Assembly: GCA_031278475.1 (NCBI GenBank)
Contig: JAITKK010000115.1
Span: 1-44,815, forward strand
Direction of reading: 5' to 3'
From: Deltaproteobacteria bacterium
GTDB taxonomy: Bacteria; Desulfobacterota; Desulfarculia; Adiutricales; Adiutricaceae
Length of the DNA: 44,815 nucleotides
Shown here: positions 25,489-33,843 of the stretch, piece after piece
Layout: each line of letters starts with the position of its first letter
Position numbering within the stretch: position 1 is the stretch's first letter
Notes under the pieces: generated by a model
Seen by the model: only the letters and a program-made list of their open reading frames with translations
The model's database searches: none
What the model was told of the DNA's origin: nothing
Made by a program: the position numbers and the translations under genes

Positions 25489-25969
25489 GGGGCCCGCCAA
25501 GGGAGTCGGGGAGTTTTTCATTGCGGGCCGCGGCCTTCAGGGCACAATAAGTTAAAAAAGCGTGGCGATCCGGGCCAAAACCCGTCAGCAAAAATAGAAT
25601 TCATTTCAGTACATTTCAACGCAGTTTTCGTTTCATGACATTTATTTTACCATATTTCCATATAAAAACACAAAATTTAAGCGCAAGTCCGCCATTACTA
25701 TACAGGATCACTACCAAATTTATCCCGCCGGAGGCCCCGCCACGGGCAAGGCCCGTGGCGCGTTATTGAAGCCGGCCCGGAAAACGGCTAACATTTCATG
25801 CCAGGGGGGCCGCCCGCCCTTGGCGCGCCATCTGGGGCGGCCGGGCGGCTTCCCCCCGATGCGGCCAAAGATTCGCGTGATTCACGAAGAAGACATTACC
25901 AAGAATTCCCCCACAAAGCACACCAAAAAGCGGCGAGGGCGCGGCCCCCGCCCCAAGGAGACCCAATCC
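25489..25969. other. Intergenic region with a GC hairpin; no gene seen
   Basis: AT-rich from 25540 to 25730, then GC-rich. A perfect 9-bp hairpin (GCCACGGGC-AAG-GCCCGTGGC) lies at 25739-25759. The frame of the next gene is open upstream to 25766, but the ribosome site and signal peptide place its true start at 25970. Confidence 0.5.
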
Positions 25970-26425
25970 ATGAACAGATTCGCGGTTTTTGCCATCCTTC
26001 TTCTGTCGGCCTTCGCGCTTGTGGCGACAGCCGGGGCGCTTTTCGCCCAAGGCGGCTTCCAGTCGCAAGAGCCCCCAAAGGCCCCGGACCCCGCCAAGCC
26101 CCAGGGCGGCTTCCAGTCGCCCGAGTCCGCCAGGCCCCAGGGCGGCTTCCAGGGCCCGGGGATCGACGTCATCAGCGTCTCCCAGGCGGTACGCCTGAGA
26201 GACGACACCTTCGTCATCCTCCGCGGGAAGATAGTGCGCTCCATCGGCAAGGACAAGTTCGTGTTCCAGGACCAGACCGGGGACATCATAGTGGAAATCG
26301 ACAGCCACCTCTGGGGCGGGGAGACCGTGACGCCCGACGATTTGTTGGAGATAGGTGGCGAGATAGACAAGGAATTCATGGGCGACGTGGAGCTCGACGT
26401 GCACAAGCTGACAAAGCTCAAGTGA
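25970..26425 (+). CDS. Periplasmic BOF (bacterial OB-fold, YgiW/YdeI-like) protein
   Basis: Predicted exported OB-fold protein of 151 residues. It opens with a signal peptide (FAVFAILLLSAFALVATAGA), followed by three near-copies of a GGFQS-type segment separated by Pro/Ala-rich linkers (residues ~28-63), and then the BOF domain, recognisable by VSQAVRLRDDTFVILRGKI, DKFVFQDQTGDIIVEID and the final VELDVHKLTKL. Enteric homologues are linked to stress tolerance; the role here is unknown. The ATG at 25970 has CAAGGAG nine bases upstream (25954-25960). The Gly-Gly-Phe repeats mirror DNA repeats of GGCGGCTTCCAG. Confidence 0.87.
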   Translation: MNRFAVFAILLLSAFALVATAGALFAQGGFQSQEPPKAPDPAKPQGGFQSPESARPQGGFQGPGIDVISVSQAVRLRDDTFVILRGKIVRSIGKDKFVFQDQTGDIIVEIDSHLWGGETVTPDDLLEIGGEIDKEFMGDVELDVHKLTKLK

Positions 26426-26435
26426 GCAGGACGCC

Positions 26436-26504
26436 CCCGCCCGGGGGCCCCAGCCCCGGGCGGGCCGGCCAAAAGCGGCCCCGCCCCGGCGCAAGGCGCC
26501 GGGG
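26436..26504 (+). terminator. Two tandem perfect GC-rich hairpins after the BOF gene
   Basis: The first hairpin (26436-26464) has an 11-bp perfect stem CCCGCCCGGGG/CCCCGGGCGGG. The second (26484-26504) has a 9-bp stem CCCCGGCGC/GCGCCGGGG with loop AAG and is followed by TCCCGCCCCTCTTTT. The pair probably ends the BOF transcript. Confidence 0.55.
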
Positions 26505-26585
26505 TCCCGCCCCTCTTTTCGGCTATAATGGACACGCGCCCGACAAGCCCCGGCCGGGGCCGGGCCGGGCGCAAGAACCCGAGGC

Positions 26586-28874
26586 ATGATGGCCCAAGCA
26601 AACGAGCCCGAGAATAACGATCCCCGGGACGGCCCGAAGGGCGCCCCGCCCGGGGACCCGCTTCTCGCGAGGAGCACCAAGGTCAAAAAACGGCAGATAG
26701 CCCTGCTGGCGCTCTCGGTACTGGGGCTTTCGCTCCTCGTGATGGTACAGCGCAGGCTCCTTGACCTGGGCCCGGGGCTCTCCTCCAACCAGGGCGTCAT
26801 AACCCTGGTGAGCATCAACTTCTCGGTCCTCACCCTGGCCTTCCTCCTGTACCTGATCCTGAGGGGGCTCTACAAGGTCTTCTTCGAGCGCACGGGCTAC
26901 GGGAGCCTCCAGACCAAGATGGTGGTCTCCTTTATCAGCCTCTCGCTCATGCCCACCATCCTGATCTTCTACTTCGCCTACCTCCTGATAGGCCAGGACC
27001 ACGACACCTGGTTCGGGAGGACGATAAGGGGGGCCCTTTCCCGCTCGCTCTCGGTCGCGACCGACGCGTCCAAGCGGGAGGCCGAGCTCTTCCGTTTGCA
27101 GTCGGACGCGGCGCTCGCCGAGTTCGGGGCCTTGGGGGCCAGGGCCGGCACGGCGGCCCTTCCGGGCATACGCGAGCGCAACGGGCTCGCGTCGCTCGAG
27201 TGGTACAGCAAGGGGGGCGACCTTCTGGCCTCCTCCTTTGGCCCCATGCTGCAGTCCCTCCCGCACATCCCGCCCGCCGCCTTCGGGGCGGCGGGCGGGG
27301 CCGGGGGCCCGTCCACGCCTGCCAACGGGGAATACCTCCAGGCCGCGGGTTCCGCCCCCGAGCGGCGGCTGCTCCCCTTGGGGGACGGGCCCCCCTCGGG
27401 ATTCCTCGCGGCCGGGAGGGCCCCGGGGAACGGCGGCGACATCGCGGGTTTGGAATCCGAGCTGAGGAGCTACGAGGCGGCGCTCTCCATAGAGCGGCCC
27501 TTCAAGGTGACCCAGCTCACGACTCTCGCGGCGGTGACCCTTCTCGCGGTGTTCCTGTCCATATGGATAGGCAGCAACCTCGCGAAATCCTTGGCGGCCC
27601 CGGTGACCGAGCTGGTGGAGGGGACAAGGAAGGTGGCCCAGGGCGACCTCGACTTCGAGCTCCAGCCCACCCACCGCTCTGGCGAGATGGCGCACCTTGT
27701 CACCGCCTTCAACCTGATGACAAGGGACCTCAAGGCCAGCTACCAGGAGCTGGACCAGCGCCGCCGCTTCGTCGAGACCGTGCTGAGGGAGGTCTCGACC
27801 GGGGTCATCGTGCTCGACGAATCCGAAAGGGTCATGACCGTGAACCGGGCGGCCGCCTCCATGCTGGGGCTTGGCCCCGTCAAGGCCCAGGAAACAGGGG
27901 ACATGGCCCAGGAGGCCGCTGAAAACGCCCAAGGCCCTTCCGACGGGGCCCCGGCCGAGGTTGCCGCGGGCCCCGCGGGGGGTACCCCTGCGCAGGTCCT
28001 GGGGCTTCTCAGGCAGCTGGGCCCGGGCGCAAGCGGGGCGCCCGGCCGGGTCTTCCTGGAACTCCCGGACGGCTCCGCCCTGAGCCTTTCGGCCAGCAAG
28101 ACCTCGCTGAAAGGCGAGTCCGGGGAGCCCTTGGGCTGGCTTCTCACCTTCGACGACGTCTCGGACCTGGAGAAGGCCCAGAGGCTCGCGGCCTGGAGGG
28201 AGGTCGCGAGGCGCATAGCCCACGAGGTCAAAAACCCCCTGACGCCTATCTCCCTCGCGGCCCAGAGGCTTGAGCGCAGGTTCCTGGGCAGGATAGGGGA
28301 CGAAAACGAGGCCAAGATATTCGAGGACTGCGTGGGGGTAATCGTAAGGCAGGTGGAGAACATGCGGGCCCTGGTCTCCGAGTTCTCCGAGTTCGCGAGG
28401 CTCCCGGCCATAAGCCCGAGGCCCTCCAACCTCGCCAAGGTGGTGGAGGGGGGCCTCGCCCTGTTCCGGGAGGCCCACCCCGGCATAACCTACTCCCTGG
28501 AGCAGGACGGCCGCCTGGGCGACTTCGTCTTCGACCCGGAGCAGCTGGGAAGGGCCGTTACCAACATCCTTGGCAACGCCACCGCGGCCCTCAAGGGCGA
28601 GGGCCGCGTGGACGCGAGGATCAGCCTGGACGGCGACCTGGGCGTCGAGCTCAGGATAGAGGATGACGGGCCCGGCATACCCAAGCCCTTGAGGGCCCGC
28701 CTGTTCGAGCCCTATGTCTCCTCCTCCACGGGCGGCCAGGGGCTCGGGCTCTCCATAGTGAAGACCATCGTGAACGACCACGGGGGCTTCGTGCGGGTGG
28801 AGGACAGGCGGCCCAAGGGCACGGCGGTCGTCATCACCCTGCCCTACGTAAGCCCGGGCCCTCCCCCCGCCTGA
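26586..28874 (+). CDS. NtrY-like sensor histidine kinase
   Basis: Membrane sensor kinase of 762 residues. Hydrophobic segments occur near residues 38-55, 78-98, 115-137 and 310-335, then a HAMP-like linker (LAAPVTELVEGTRKVAQGDL), a PAS-like segment (FVETVLREVSTGVIVLDES) interrupted by a Gly/Pro/Ala-rich insert near 430-490, the HisKA box with H546 (RRIAHEVKNPLTPI), the N box around N664 (NILGNATAAL), and G boxes DDGPGIPK and GGQGLGLSIVK. This order matches NtrY. NtrY is usually paired with the response regulator NtrX, but the next gene is cinA-like, so the partner must be elsewhere. Two adjacent ATG codons (26586, 26589) are available. A TATAAT at 26524-26529 lies upstream, without a good -35. 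Confidence 0.88.
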   Translation: MMAQANEPENNDPRDGPKGAPPGDPLLARSTKVKKRQIALLALSVLGLSLLVMVQRRLLDLGPGLSSNQGVITLVSINFSVLTLAFLLYLILRGLYKVFFERTGYGSLQTKMVVSFISLSLMPTILIFYFAYLLIGQDHDTWFGRTIRGALSRSLSVATDASKREAELFRLQSDAALAEFGALGARAGTAALPGIRERNGLASLEWYSKGGDLLASSFGPMLQSLPHIPPAAFGAAGGAGGPSTPANGEYLQAAGSAPERRLLPLGDGPPSGFLAAGRAPGNGGDIAGLESELRSYEAALSIERPFKVTQLTTLAAVTLLAVFLSIWIGSNLAKSLAAPVTELVEGTRKVAQGDLDFELQPTHRSGEMAHLVTAFNLMTRDLKASYQELDQRRRFVETVLREVSTGVIVLDESERVMTVNRAAASMLGLGPVKAQETGDMAQEAAENAQGPSDGAPAEVAAGPAGGTPAQVLGLLRQLGPGASGAPGRVFLELPDGSALSLSASKTSLKGESGEPLGWLLTFDDVSDLEKAQRLAAWREVARRIAHEVKNPLTPISLAAQRLERRFLGRIGDENEAKIFEDCVGVIVRQVENMRALVSEFSEFARLPAISPRPSNLAKVVEGGLALFREAHPGITYSLEQDGRLGDFVFDPEQLGRAVTNILGNATAALKGEGRVDARISLDGDLGVELRIEDDGPGIPKPLRARLFEPYVSSSTGGQGLGLSIVKTIVNDHGGFVRVEDRRPKGTAVVITLPYVSPGPPPA

Positions 28875-28897
28875 AAGGCGGGGGGGCAAAGCCGAAA

Positions 28898-28920
28898 GGC
28901 GGGGCCCGAAGGGCCCCGCC
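28898..28920. other. Perfect GC-rich hairpin between the kinase and cinA genes
   Basis: GGCGGGGCCC and GGGCCCCGCC form a perfect 10-bp stem with loop GAA, immediately followed by the cinA ribosome site AAGGA. It has no T-run. It could attenuate or control translation of the downstream gene, or be one of the dispersed GC hairpins in this window. Confidence 0.5.
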
Positions 28921-28931
28921 AAGGACACAGG

Positions 28932-30203
28932 ATGCCCCCAGACCCGGACACAGGGCCCATAAGGGCCACGCTCATGGCAACAGGGAGCGAGCTCACGGAG
29001 GGGGCCTCCGTGGACAGCAACTCGGCCTTCCTGGCCTCCATGCTGGGGGATCTGGGCGCAAGGGTGGTCCGCATCGTGACCCTCCCGGACGATTTGGAGG
29101 CGCTCGCGAGCGGCATAAGGGAGTCTTTTTCCTCTTCCGAGCTGGTGGTGATGACCGGGGGCCTGGGGCCCACCGAGGACGACTTCACAAGGCTAGCCGC
29201 GGCCAAGGCCTTCGGCAAACCCCTGTGCTACCACAGGGACCTGGAAGAGGGCATCGGCTCCTACATGGCGGCCAAGGGTTTCCAGATGCCCGGGAACAAT
29301 CTGCGCCAGGCCTGGCTCCCGGAGGGTGCCATGCACATCCCGAACCCCCGGGGCACGGCCCCGGCGTTCGCCCTGCGGGTGTCCGGGCGTCTCGCGGTCT
29401 TCCTCCCCGGTGTCCCCCACGAGGCGAGGTTCTTGGCCAAGACGGCCCTCAGAAGGCTTGTGTCCGAGAGCTTCCCTGGAAGGGTAAGGAGGCGCAGGAC
29501 CTACACCATCACGGCCGTGGGCCTGGGGGAGGGCCGGGTGGACGCAATGCTTGCCGATCTTCAGGCGCCCCCCGGGAACCCCTCCATCGGGCTCTCCGCC
29601 GGCCTGTACGAGACCAAGGTTAGGGTAACGGCCGAGGGGAGATCCGAAGAGGAGGCGAGGCTCATGGCCGAGCCCCTGCTCCAGGAGATAGAGGCCCGCC
29701 TGGGGCCCAACTGCGCGGGCGAGGGGGATCTTGGGATACTCTCCGGGATAGCCCGCATGATAAGCCAGAAGGGCCTGCGGCTTGGGATCATAGACTCGCT
29801 CACCCAGGGGCTTCTGGCCCGGAGCCTGCTGCCCATTCTTCCCAAGGAGTGCTCGGCGGGGGCCGTAACCCTGCCGCCCGGGCCGCTCAAGGGTAGCCTT
29901 GCCCAGGACTACCTCTACCACGAGGGGGCCACCTTGGTGCTCAGCCTGTCCTACCAGAGGCCAGGGCCCCAGAACGGCAGCCCTCTTGTGATACCTGGGT
30001 TCGGCGAGAACGAGGAGCAGATGACGGTGCTTACCCACATACTGCTCAACCCCAAAAAGGAGAAGTGGCTGTCCGGGAAAAGCAAGCCCGACAACCAGTT
30101 CTTCCAGCTCACCCCCCTGGAAGGGCCTCCTGGCACCCTGACGGAGAGGGCGAGGGCCCTTGCCGCCTTCCAGCTATGGTCCTACCTGAGGGAAGGCTTT
30201 TGA
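28932..30203 (+). CDS. cinA: CinA family protein (competence/damage-inducible type)
   Basis: CinA proteins join an N-terminal molybdopterin-binding-like domain (often an ADP-ribose pyrophosphatase) to a C-terminal NMN deamidase domain. The 423 residues fit. The N-terminal domain is well kept: ATGSELTEGASVDSNSAFLA, MTGGLGPTEDDFTRLAAAKA, NPRGTAPAFAL and FLPGVPHEA. The C-terminal domain (from about 265) is divergent: the usual ESCTGG-type active loop reads DSLTQG (residues 288-293), and later parts of the deamidase pattern are hard to see. Deamidase activity is therefore doubtful. The ribosome site AAGGA is six bases from the ATG. Confidence 0.85.
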   Translation: MPPDPDTGPIRATLMATGSELTEGASVDSNSAFLASMLGDLGARVVRIVTLPDDLEALASGIRESFSSSELVVMTGGLGPTEDDFTRLAAAKAFGKPLCYHRDLEEGIGSYMAAKGFQMPGNNLRQAWLPEGAMHIPNPRGTAPAFALRVSGRLAVFLPGVPHEARFLAKTALRRLVSESFPGRVRRRRTYTITAVGLGEGRVDAMLADLQAPPGNPSIGLSAGLYETKVRVTAEGRSEEEARLMAEPLLQEIEARLGPNCAGEGDLGILSGIARMISQKGLRLGIIDSLTQGLLARSLLPILPKECSAGAVTLPPGPLKGSLAQDYLYHEGATLVLSLSYQRPGPQNGSPLVIPGFGENEEQMTVLTHILLNPKKEKWLSGKSKPDNQFFQLTPLEGPPGTLTERARALAAFQLWSYLREGF

Positions 30204-30283
30204 GGCCTGTGGGCCCTTTAAAGGCCTCTTACGCAGCCCTTGCCCAACAGGCCTTGCGGGTGGGGATAGGGCTTTAGGGTCCT

Positions 30284-30412
30284 GCCCTATCCAAGCCTAT
30301 CCAAGCCTATCCAAGCCTATCCAAGCCTATCCAACCCTATCCAAGCCTATCCAAGCCTATCCAAGCCTATCCAAGCCTAACCAGCCTATCCAAGCTTATC
30401 CAAGCCTATCCC
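30284..30412. repeat. 10-bp tandem repeat (CCAAGCCTAT), about 12 copies
   Basis: A nearly perfect 10-base unit repeated about a dozen times after cinA, with minor variants (CCAACCCTAT, CTAACCAGCC, CTTATCCAAG). The period equals about one helical turn. No reading frame is supported across it. Confidence 0.9.
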
Positions 30413-30664
30413 ACCCTGCCCAAACGGCCTTTGTCCCTGCCACATCCCAGCCTGCGTTCCCCAACAACCCACAACATCCACCAATATCCAGCAATAACCT
30501 TACATTCATAACATCACACTACATCCCGCAATATCCCGAAATATCCCGCAATATACCAACATCCCAGCAACATCCCCGCAAAAACCCACAACATACCCAA
30601 ATTTTCACATAACATCGCGCGGCATCCCCACATCATCCACGCAACAACCCCCAACAACCCCCAA
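30413..30664. other. Degenerate CATCCC/ATATCCC repeat region
   Basis: No gene. The stretch is built from degenerate strings such as CAACATCC, AATATCCCG and CATCCCCAC, similar to those at 8180-8240 and 43940-44000. Confidence 0.6.
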
Positions 30665-30748
30665 CAACCCCGATATCCCAGCATCCCCGCTACAACCCCG
30701 ATATCCCAGCATCCCCGCTACAACCCCGATATCCCGGCATCCCCGCTA
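30665..30748. repeat. 28-bp tandem repeat, three copies
   Basis: Units at 30665-30692, 30693-30720 and 30721-30748, each starting CAACCCCGATATCCC and ending CATCCCCGCTA. The first two are identical and the third differs at one position. The array ends 14 bases before a promoter candidate. Confidence 0.9.
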
Positions 30749-30761
30749 CAGCCCTGGCCGT

Positions 30762-30791
30762 TTGAAAGGCCATTCACAAAAATGATACAAT
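30762..30791 (+). promoter_or_regulatory. Sigma-70 promoter for the HEAT-like protein gene
   Basis: TTGAAA (30762-30767), an 18-base spacer, and TACAAT (30786-30791); each hexamer matches consensus at five of six positions. Confidence 0.5.
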
Positions 30792-30900
30792 TTTTACTCT
30801 GATTCGAGTCCTTGGGCAGTCCGGCTGGTTTCCCCCGCGAAACCCGCGCCTTTGCTCTCACTTGGGGCCCCCCCGGCCCCGAAAAGACAGGTCGAGCATA

Positions 30901-33198
30901 TTGGATCCCCAAAGGGACATAGCCCCCCATCCCGGTGGGGCGGCCAGGGCCGCCCACGAGTCCGAGCATGCCAGAAAGCTTAGGCTCGGGTTGCAGCAGT
31001 TCCTGGTCACCATGAAGAACCTGGCCCTCTACCCCGAGACCAGCCAGACGAACCGCCAGGGGCTCGCCCAGACCCAGGAGTGGCTCGCGGGCTACATGAA
31101 GGAGTACGGCCCCTTGGCGCTCTTCGTGGAAAAGGACGGGCTCTTCACCCAGGACGCCGAGAGGGTCTACCAGGAGAAGGCGTCGGACCCCATAATCGCC
31201 TTCCCGCTCTTTCGGGACGGGGTGCAGTCCATAATCTTCGAGCCCGGGGTTAGCGAGGAAGAGCTGAAGGCCTTCATGTCCATAATCCTTAGGTTCAGGA
31301 CCATAACCGAGCAGGACCAGGACGACGTGGTGACGGCCATGTGGGAGGCCGCCCTCCCCTCCATCAAGTACACCATAGCGGACGAGTACGAGGCGGCAGA
31401 CCCTGAGTTCGACGTGGGGGCCATGGTGGCGGCCAAGCCCCCAGACCAGAACCGCACGGACCCGGACGCCCCCTGGCAGGCCACCTCCCCGGTGGAGACG
31501 GACGGGTCCGCCCCCGTCGCGAAACCCATGGCGAGCCTCTTCGCATTGGCAGAGAGCCTGGAGTTCGTGGACGCCGGCACCCAGCCCGACCCGCACTCGG
31601 AAAGGGACGATCAGGGCGACCCCGACTGGGAGGACGAGGGCTTCGCGCCTTTCGGGGGGGACGGCGACATAGGCGAGGACGACGGGTTCGGGCCCCTCAA
31701 CGCCCACGGCGGGGAAGGCGATCCTGGATCAGGCTACGATGGCGACGGCTTGGGCGGCATAGGGAGGTCCAGGAAGCCCATGGCCGGGAAAGGCGGGACC
31801 GGCGGGAGGGCCGGGAAGGGCAACGGCTCGGGCGGCGGGGCTATGGGCCACGGCGACGGCACGGGCGCGGGCGCGGGCGACGCCACGGCCGTGGAGTCCC
31901 AGGACGACGACGACGAAGGCGGGATTGGCCAGGGGGGCACGGGCGGCGGCGGCTGGGCCGACGACGCCCTGGGGCTCGATCTCTCGGGGCTGTCGCTTGA
32001 CGACTACGGGGAGACGACCGAGATACAGGCCAAGGTCACAATCAGCGAGGAAGAAGAGAACCTTGCCGCGGGCCGCAAGCAGCGGCTCAAGTTCTGGGGC
32101 ATGTCGGCAAGGGAGATAAAGCAGATATCCGCCTTCATACAGTGGGAGGACACAAGGGCCAAGAACCACTCCGTGCTGGAGGTGGTCATGACGGTCATCA
32201 AGTCCCCGGTCCTCAAGGCCTCCGCGAGGCCCTACCTTGTGCCCTTCATCCTGGAGGAGATCCTTGCCAACGCCAAAACCCTGCAGCTGGCCCATGCGAA
32301 CGCCTTCCTGGCCGAGCTGAGGGAGTTCGCGGGCAAGAGCGGCAAGAAGGCCGTGAAGGACATCCTCGCGGACGTCCGCAAGAAGCTGGACGACCCCGCC
32401 CTCACCCAGGCCCTCGCCGAGGCGGTCCCCTCCGACCAGGAGCTCGAGCCCTGCTACGAGAGCGTGCGCTATTTCCTCTACCAGATGCCGCCCCAGGTGG
32501 CCGTGACGCTCGCCGAAAACGTGGGCCAGGCCAAATCCCTGCTTCTGAAGCGGCTCTTTCTGGAGGTGGTGGCCTACGACGTCTCCTCCTTCCCGGTGGA
32601 GCAGCCCCAGAGGGTGCTCCACCCCCTGAACGAGTGGGCCACCCTTGAGCTCATAACCATGTTCAGGGCCATAAGGCATCCCATGCCCATACCCGTGCTC
32701 ATGGGCCTTGTCAGGCACCAGAGCGCCCAGACGAGGGAGGCGGTGGCCCGCCTGGTCCTCGACCACGAACCCGAGAACACCCAGCTATTGGCGACGCTCG
32801 CGATAGACCCCTCCTACAGGATAAGGCAGCTTGTGACCCCGGCCCTTACCGCCAAAAGGGACCCCCTTGTGGAGAACATGCTCCTTGAGCGGCTCTCGGA
32901 GCTTTGCAAGCAGAAGAAGGTGCCCGAAGGCGAGGAGAGGCTCCTGGACCTCTACCAGGCCCTGGGCCGCTCGGCCAGCGGCAGGTCGCTGGGGTTCCTG
33001 TCGGAGACCCTCCTTAGGAAGGACCTTAAAACCCTGTTCGAGCGGGGCGGCGACGCCCACCGGGTGGGGGCCGCGGTGGCCCTTAACCTTATGCCCAAGA
33101 ACATCGGGGCCGAGGAGCCCTTGGCCAAGGCCGCAAGGAGCGCCTTCCGCAACATCCGTTTCGCCTCCCAGGAGGCCAAGAGGATCCTGAAACTTTAG
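30901..33198 (+). CDS. HEAT-like repeat protein, probable partner of the HD-GYP protein
   Basis: A 765-residue protein. The first ~165 residues form a module (LGLQQFLVTMKNLALYPETS, LALFVEKDGLFTQDAERVY, PLFRDGVQSIIFEPGVSEEE) that resembles the N-terminal part of the HD-GYP protein encoded downstream. Next comes a long Gly/Asp-rich disordered linker (about 195-350), then an all-helical region with HEAT-like repeats (about 380-765; for example LVRHQSAQTREAVARLVLDH and LATLAIDPSYRIRQLVTPAL). No signal or membrane segment is seen. The TTG start at 30901 has ACAGG nine bases upstream; a longer reading from 30862 lacks such a site. Similar pairs with HD-GYP genes are, from general knowledge, seen in deltaproteobacteria. 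The biochemical role is unknown. Confidence 0.8.
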   Translation: MDPQRDIAPHPGGAARAAHESEHARKLRLGLQQFLVTMKNLALYPETSQTNRQGLAQTQEWLAGYMKEYGPLALFVEKDGLFTQDAERVYQEKASDPIIAFPLFRDGVQSIIFEPGVSEEELKAFMSIILRFRTITEQDQDDVVTAMWEAALPSIKYTIADEYEAADPEFDVGAMVAAKPPDQNRTDPDAPWQATSPVETDGSAPVAKPMASLFALAESLEFVDAGTQPDPHSERDDQGDPDWEDEGFAPFGGDGDIGEDDGFGPLNAHGGEGDPGSGYDGDGLGGIGRSRKPMAGKGGTGGRAGKGNGSGGGAMGHGDGTGAGAGDATAVESQDDDDEGGIGQGGTGGGGWADDALGLDLSGLSLDDYGETTEIQAKVTISEEEENLAAGRKQRLKFWGMSAREIKQISAFIQWEDTRAKNHSVLEVVMTVIKSPVLKASARPYLVPFILEEILANAKTLQLAHANAFLAELREFAGKSGKKAVKDILADVRKKLDDPALTQALAEAVPSDQELEPCYESVRYFLYQMPPQVAVTLAENVGQAKSLLLKRLFLEVVAYDVSSFPVEQPQRVLHPLNEWATLELITMFRAIRHPMPIPVLMGLVRHQSAQTREAVARLVLDHEPENTQLLATLAIDPSYRIRQLVTPALTAKRDPLVENMLLERLSELCKQKKVPEGEERLLDLYQALGRSASGRSLGFLSETLLRKDLKTLFERGGDAHRVGAAVALNLMPKNIGAEEPLAKAARSAFRNIRFASQEAKRILKL

Positions 33199-33733
33199 AA
33201 AGCGCTCCCCGAAAGAACCAAAGCCCGCAAGAACCGCAGACCCCGCAAGCCCATTTTGCAAACAAATCCCCGCCATCCCTATTTTAAAAAAGCCCCAAAG
33301 GCACCAGCACCCTAGCTCCTTTGCTCCTTAGCTCCTTAGCTCCTTAGCTCCCAGTTCCTTAGATCCCCCTATCCCAAGCTCCTTTCCCCACCGCGGAAAT
33401 TTTTCCCCCAATGCCCATAAGGCAAAACGATATTCCCGAACTTTTACCCTGACAGCCCAATCCTCATGGCATTTCGAGTTTGCCCCACACTACATGCACA
33501 ATACCGGCATAACCAATACCTACAACCCCTCCCAATCCCCTTCAATCCAAGGTGGCAATCCCCAATAATCCCTGATAATCCACAATATTTCCCCAATAAT
33601 CCCCCAATAATCCCCCGACTGCTTCCCAAGAACCCAGTTATCCCAAGGCAGGAGGCCCCAAAGAGCCCGTCAGGGCTTCCGTGCCATTGCCTTTTGCCCT
33701 TTTGGCCTTGTGGCTTGCGGCCTTTCGCGAAGC
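33199..33733. other. Intergenic region, C-rich with short repeats; no gene seen
   Basis: No gene is supported. It includes the TCCTTAGC repeat and a stretch (33545-33615) of AATAATCCC-type strings repeated at irregular spacing. Confidence 0.5.
33312..33362. repeat. 8-bp tandem repeat (TCCTTAGC), about five copies
   Basis: Short tandem repeat of TCCTTAGC with variants TCCTTTGC and TCCCAGT, between the HEAT-like and HD-GYP genes. Confidence 0.85.
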
Positions 33734-33763
33734 TTTACATGCACGCTGAGTTTGTGGTATAAA
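33734..33763 (+). promoter_or_regulatory. Sigma-70 promoter for the HD-GYP gene
   Basis: TTTACA (33734-33739), an 18-base spacer and TATAAA (33758-33763), about 80 bases upstream of the chosen start. Confidence 0.5.
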
Positions 33764-33843
33764 GTTTGTTTGTTCGGGCCCTTTGGGCCCGCCGTCGCCT
33801 TTGGGCATTTACCCCAAGGCGCGTCCACGCAAGCATCGTGAAG

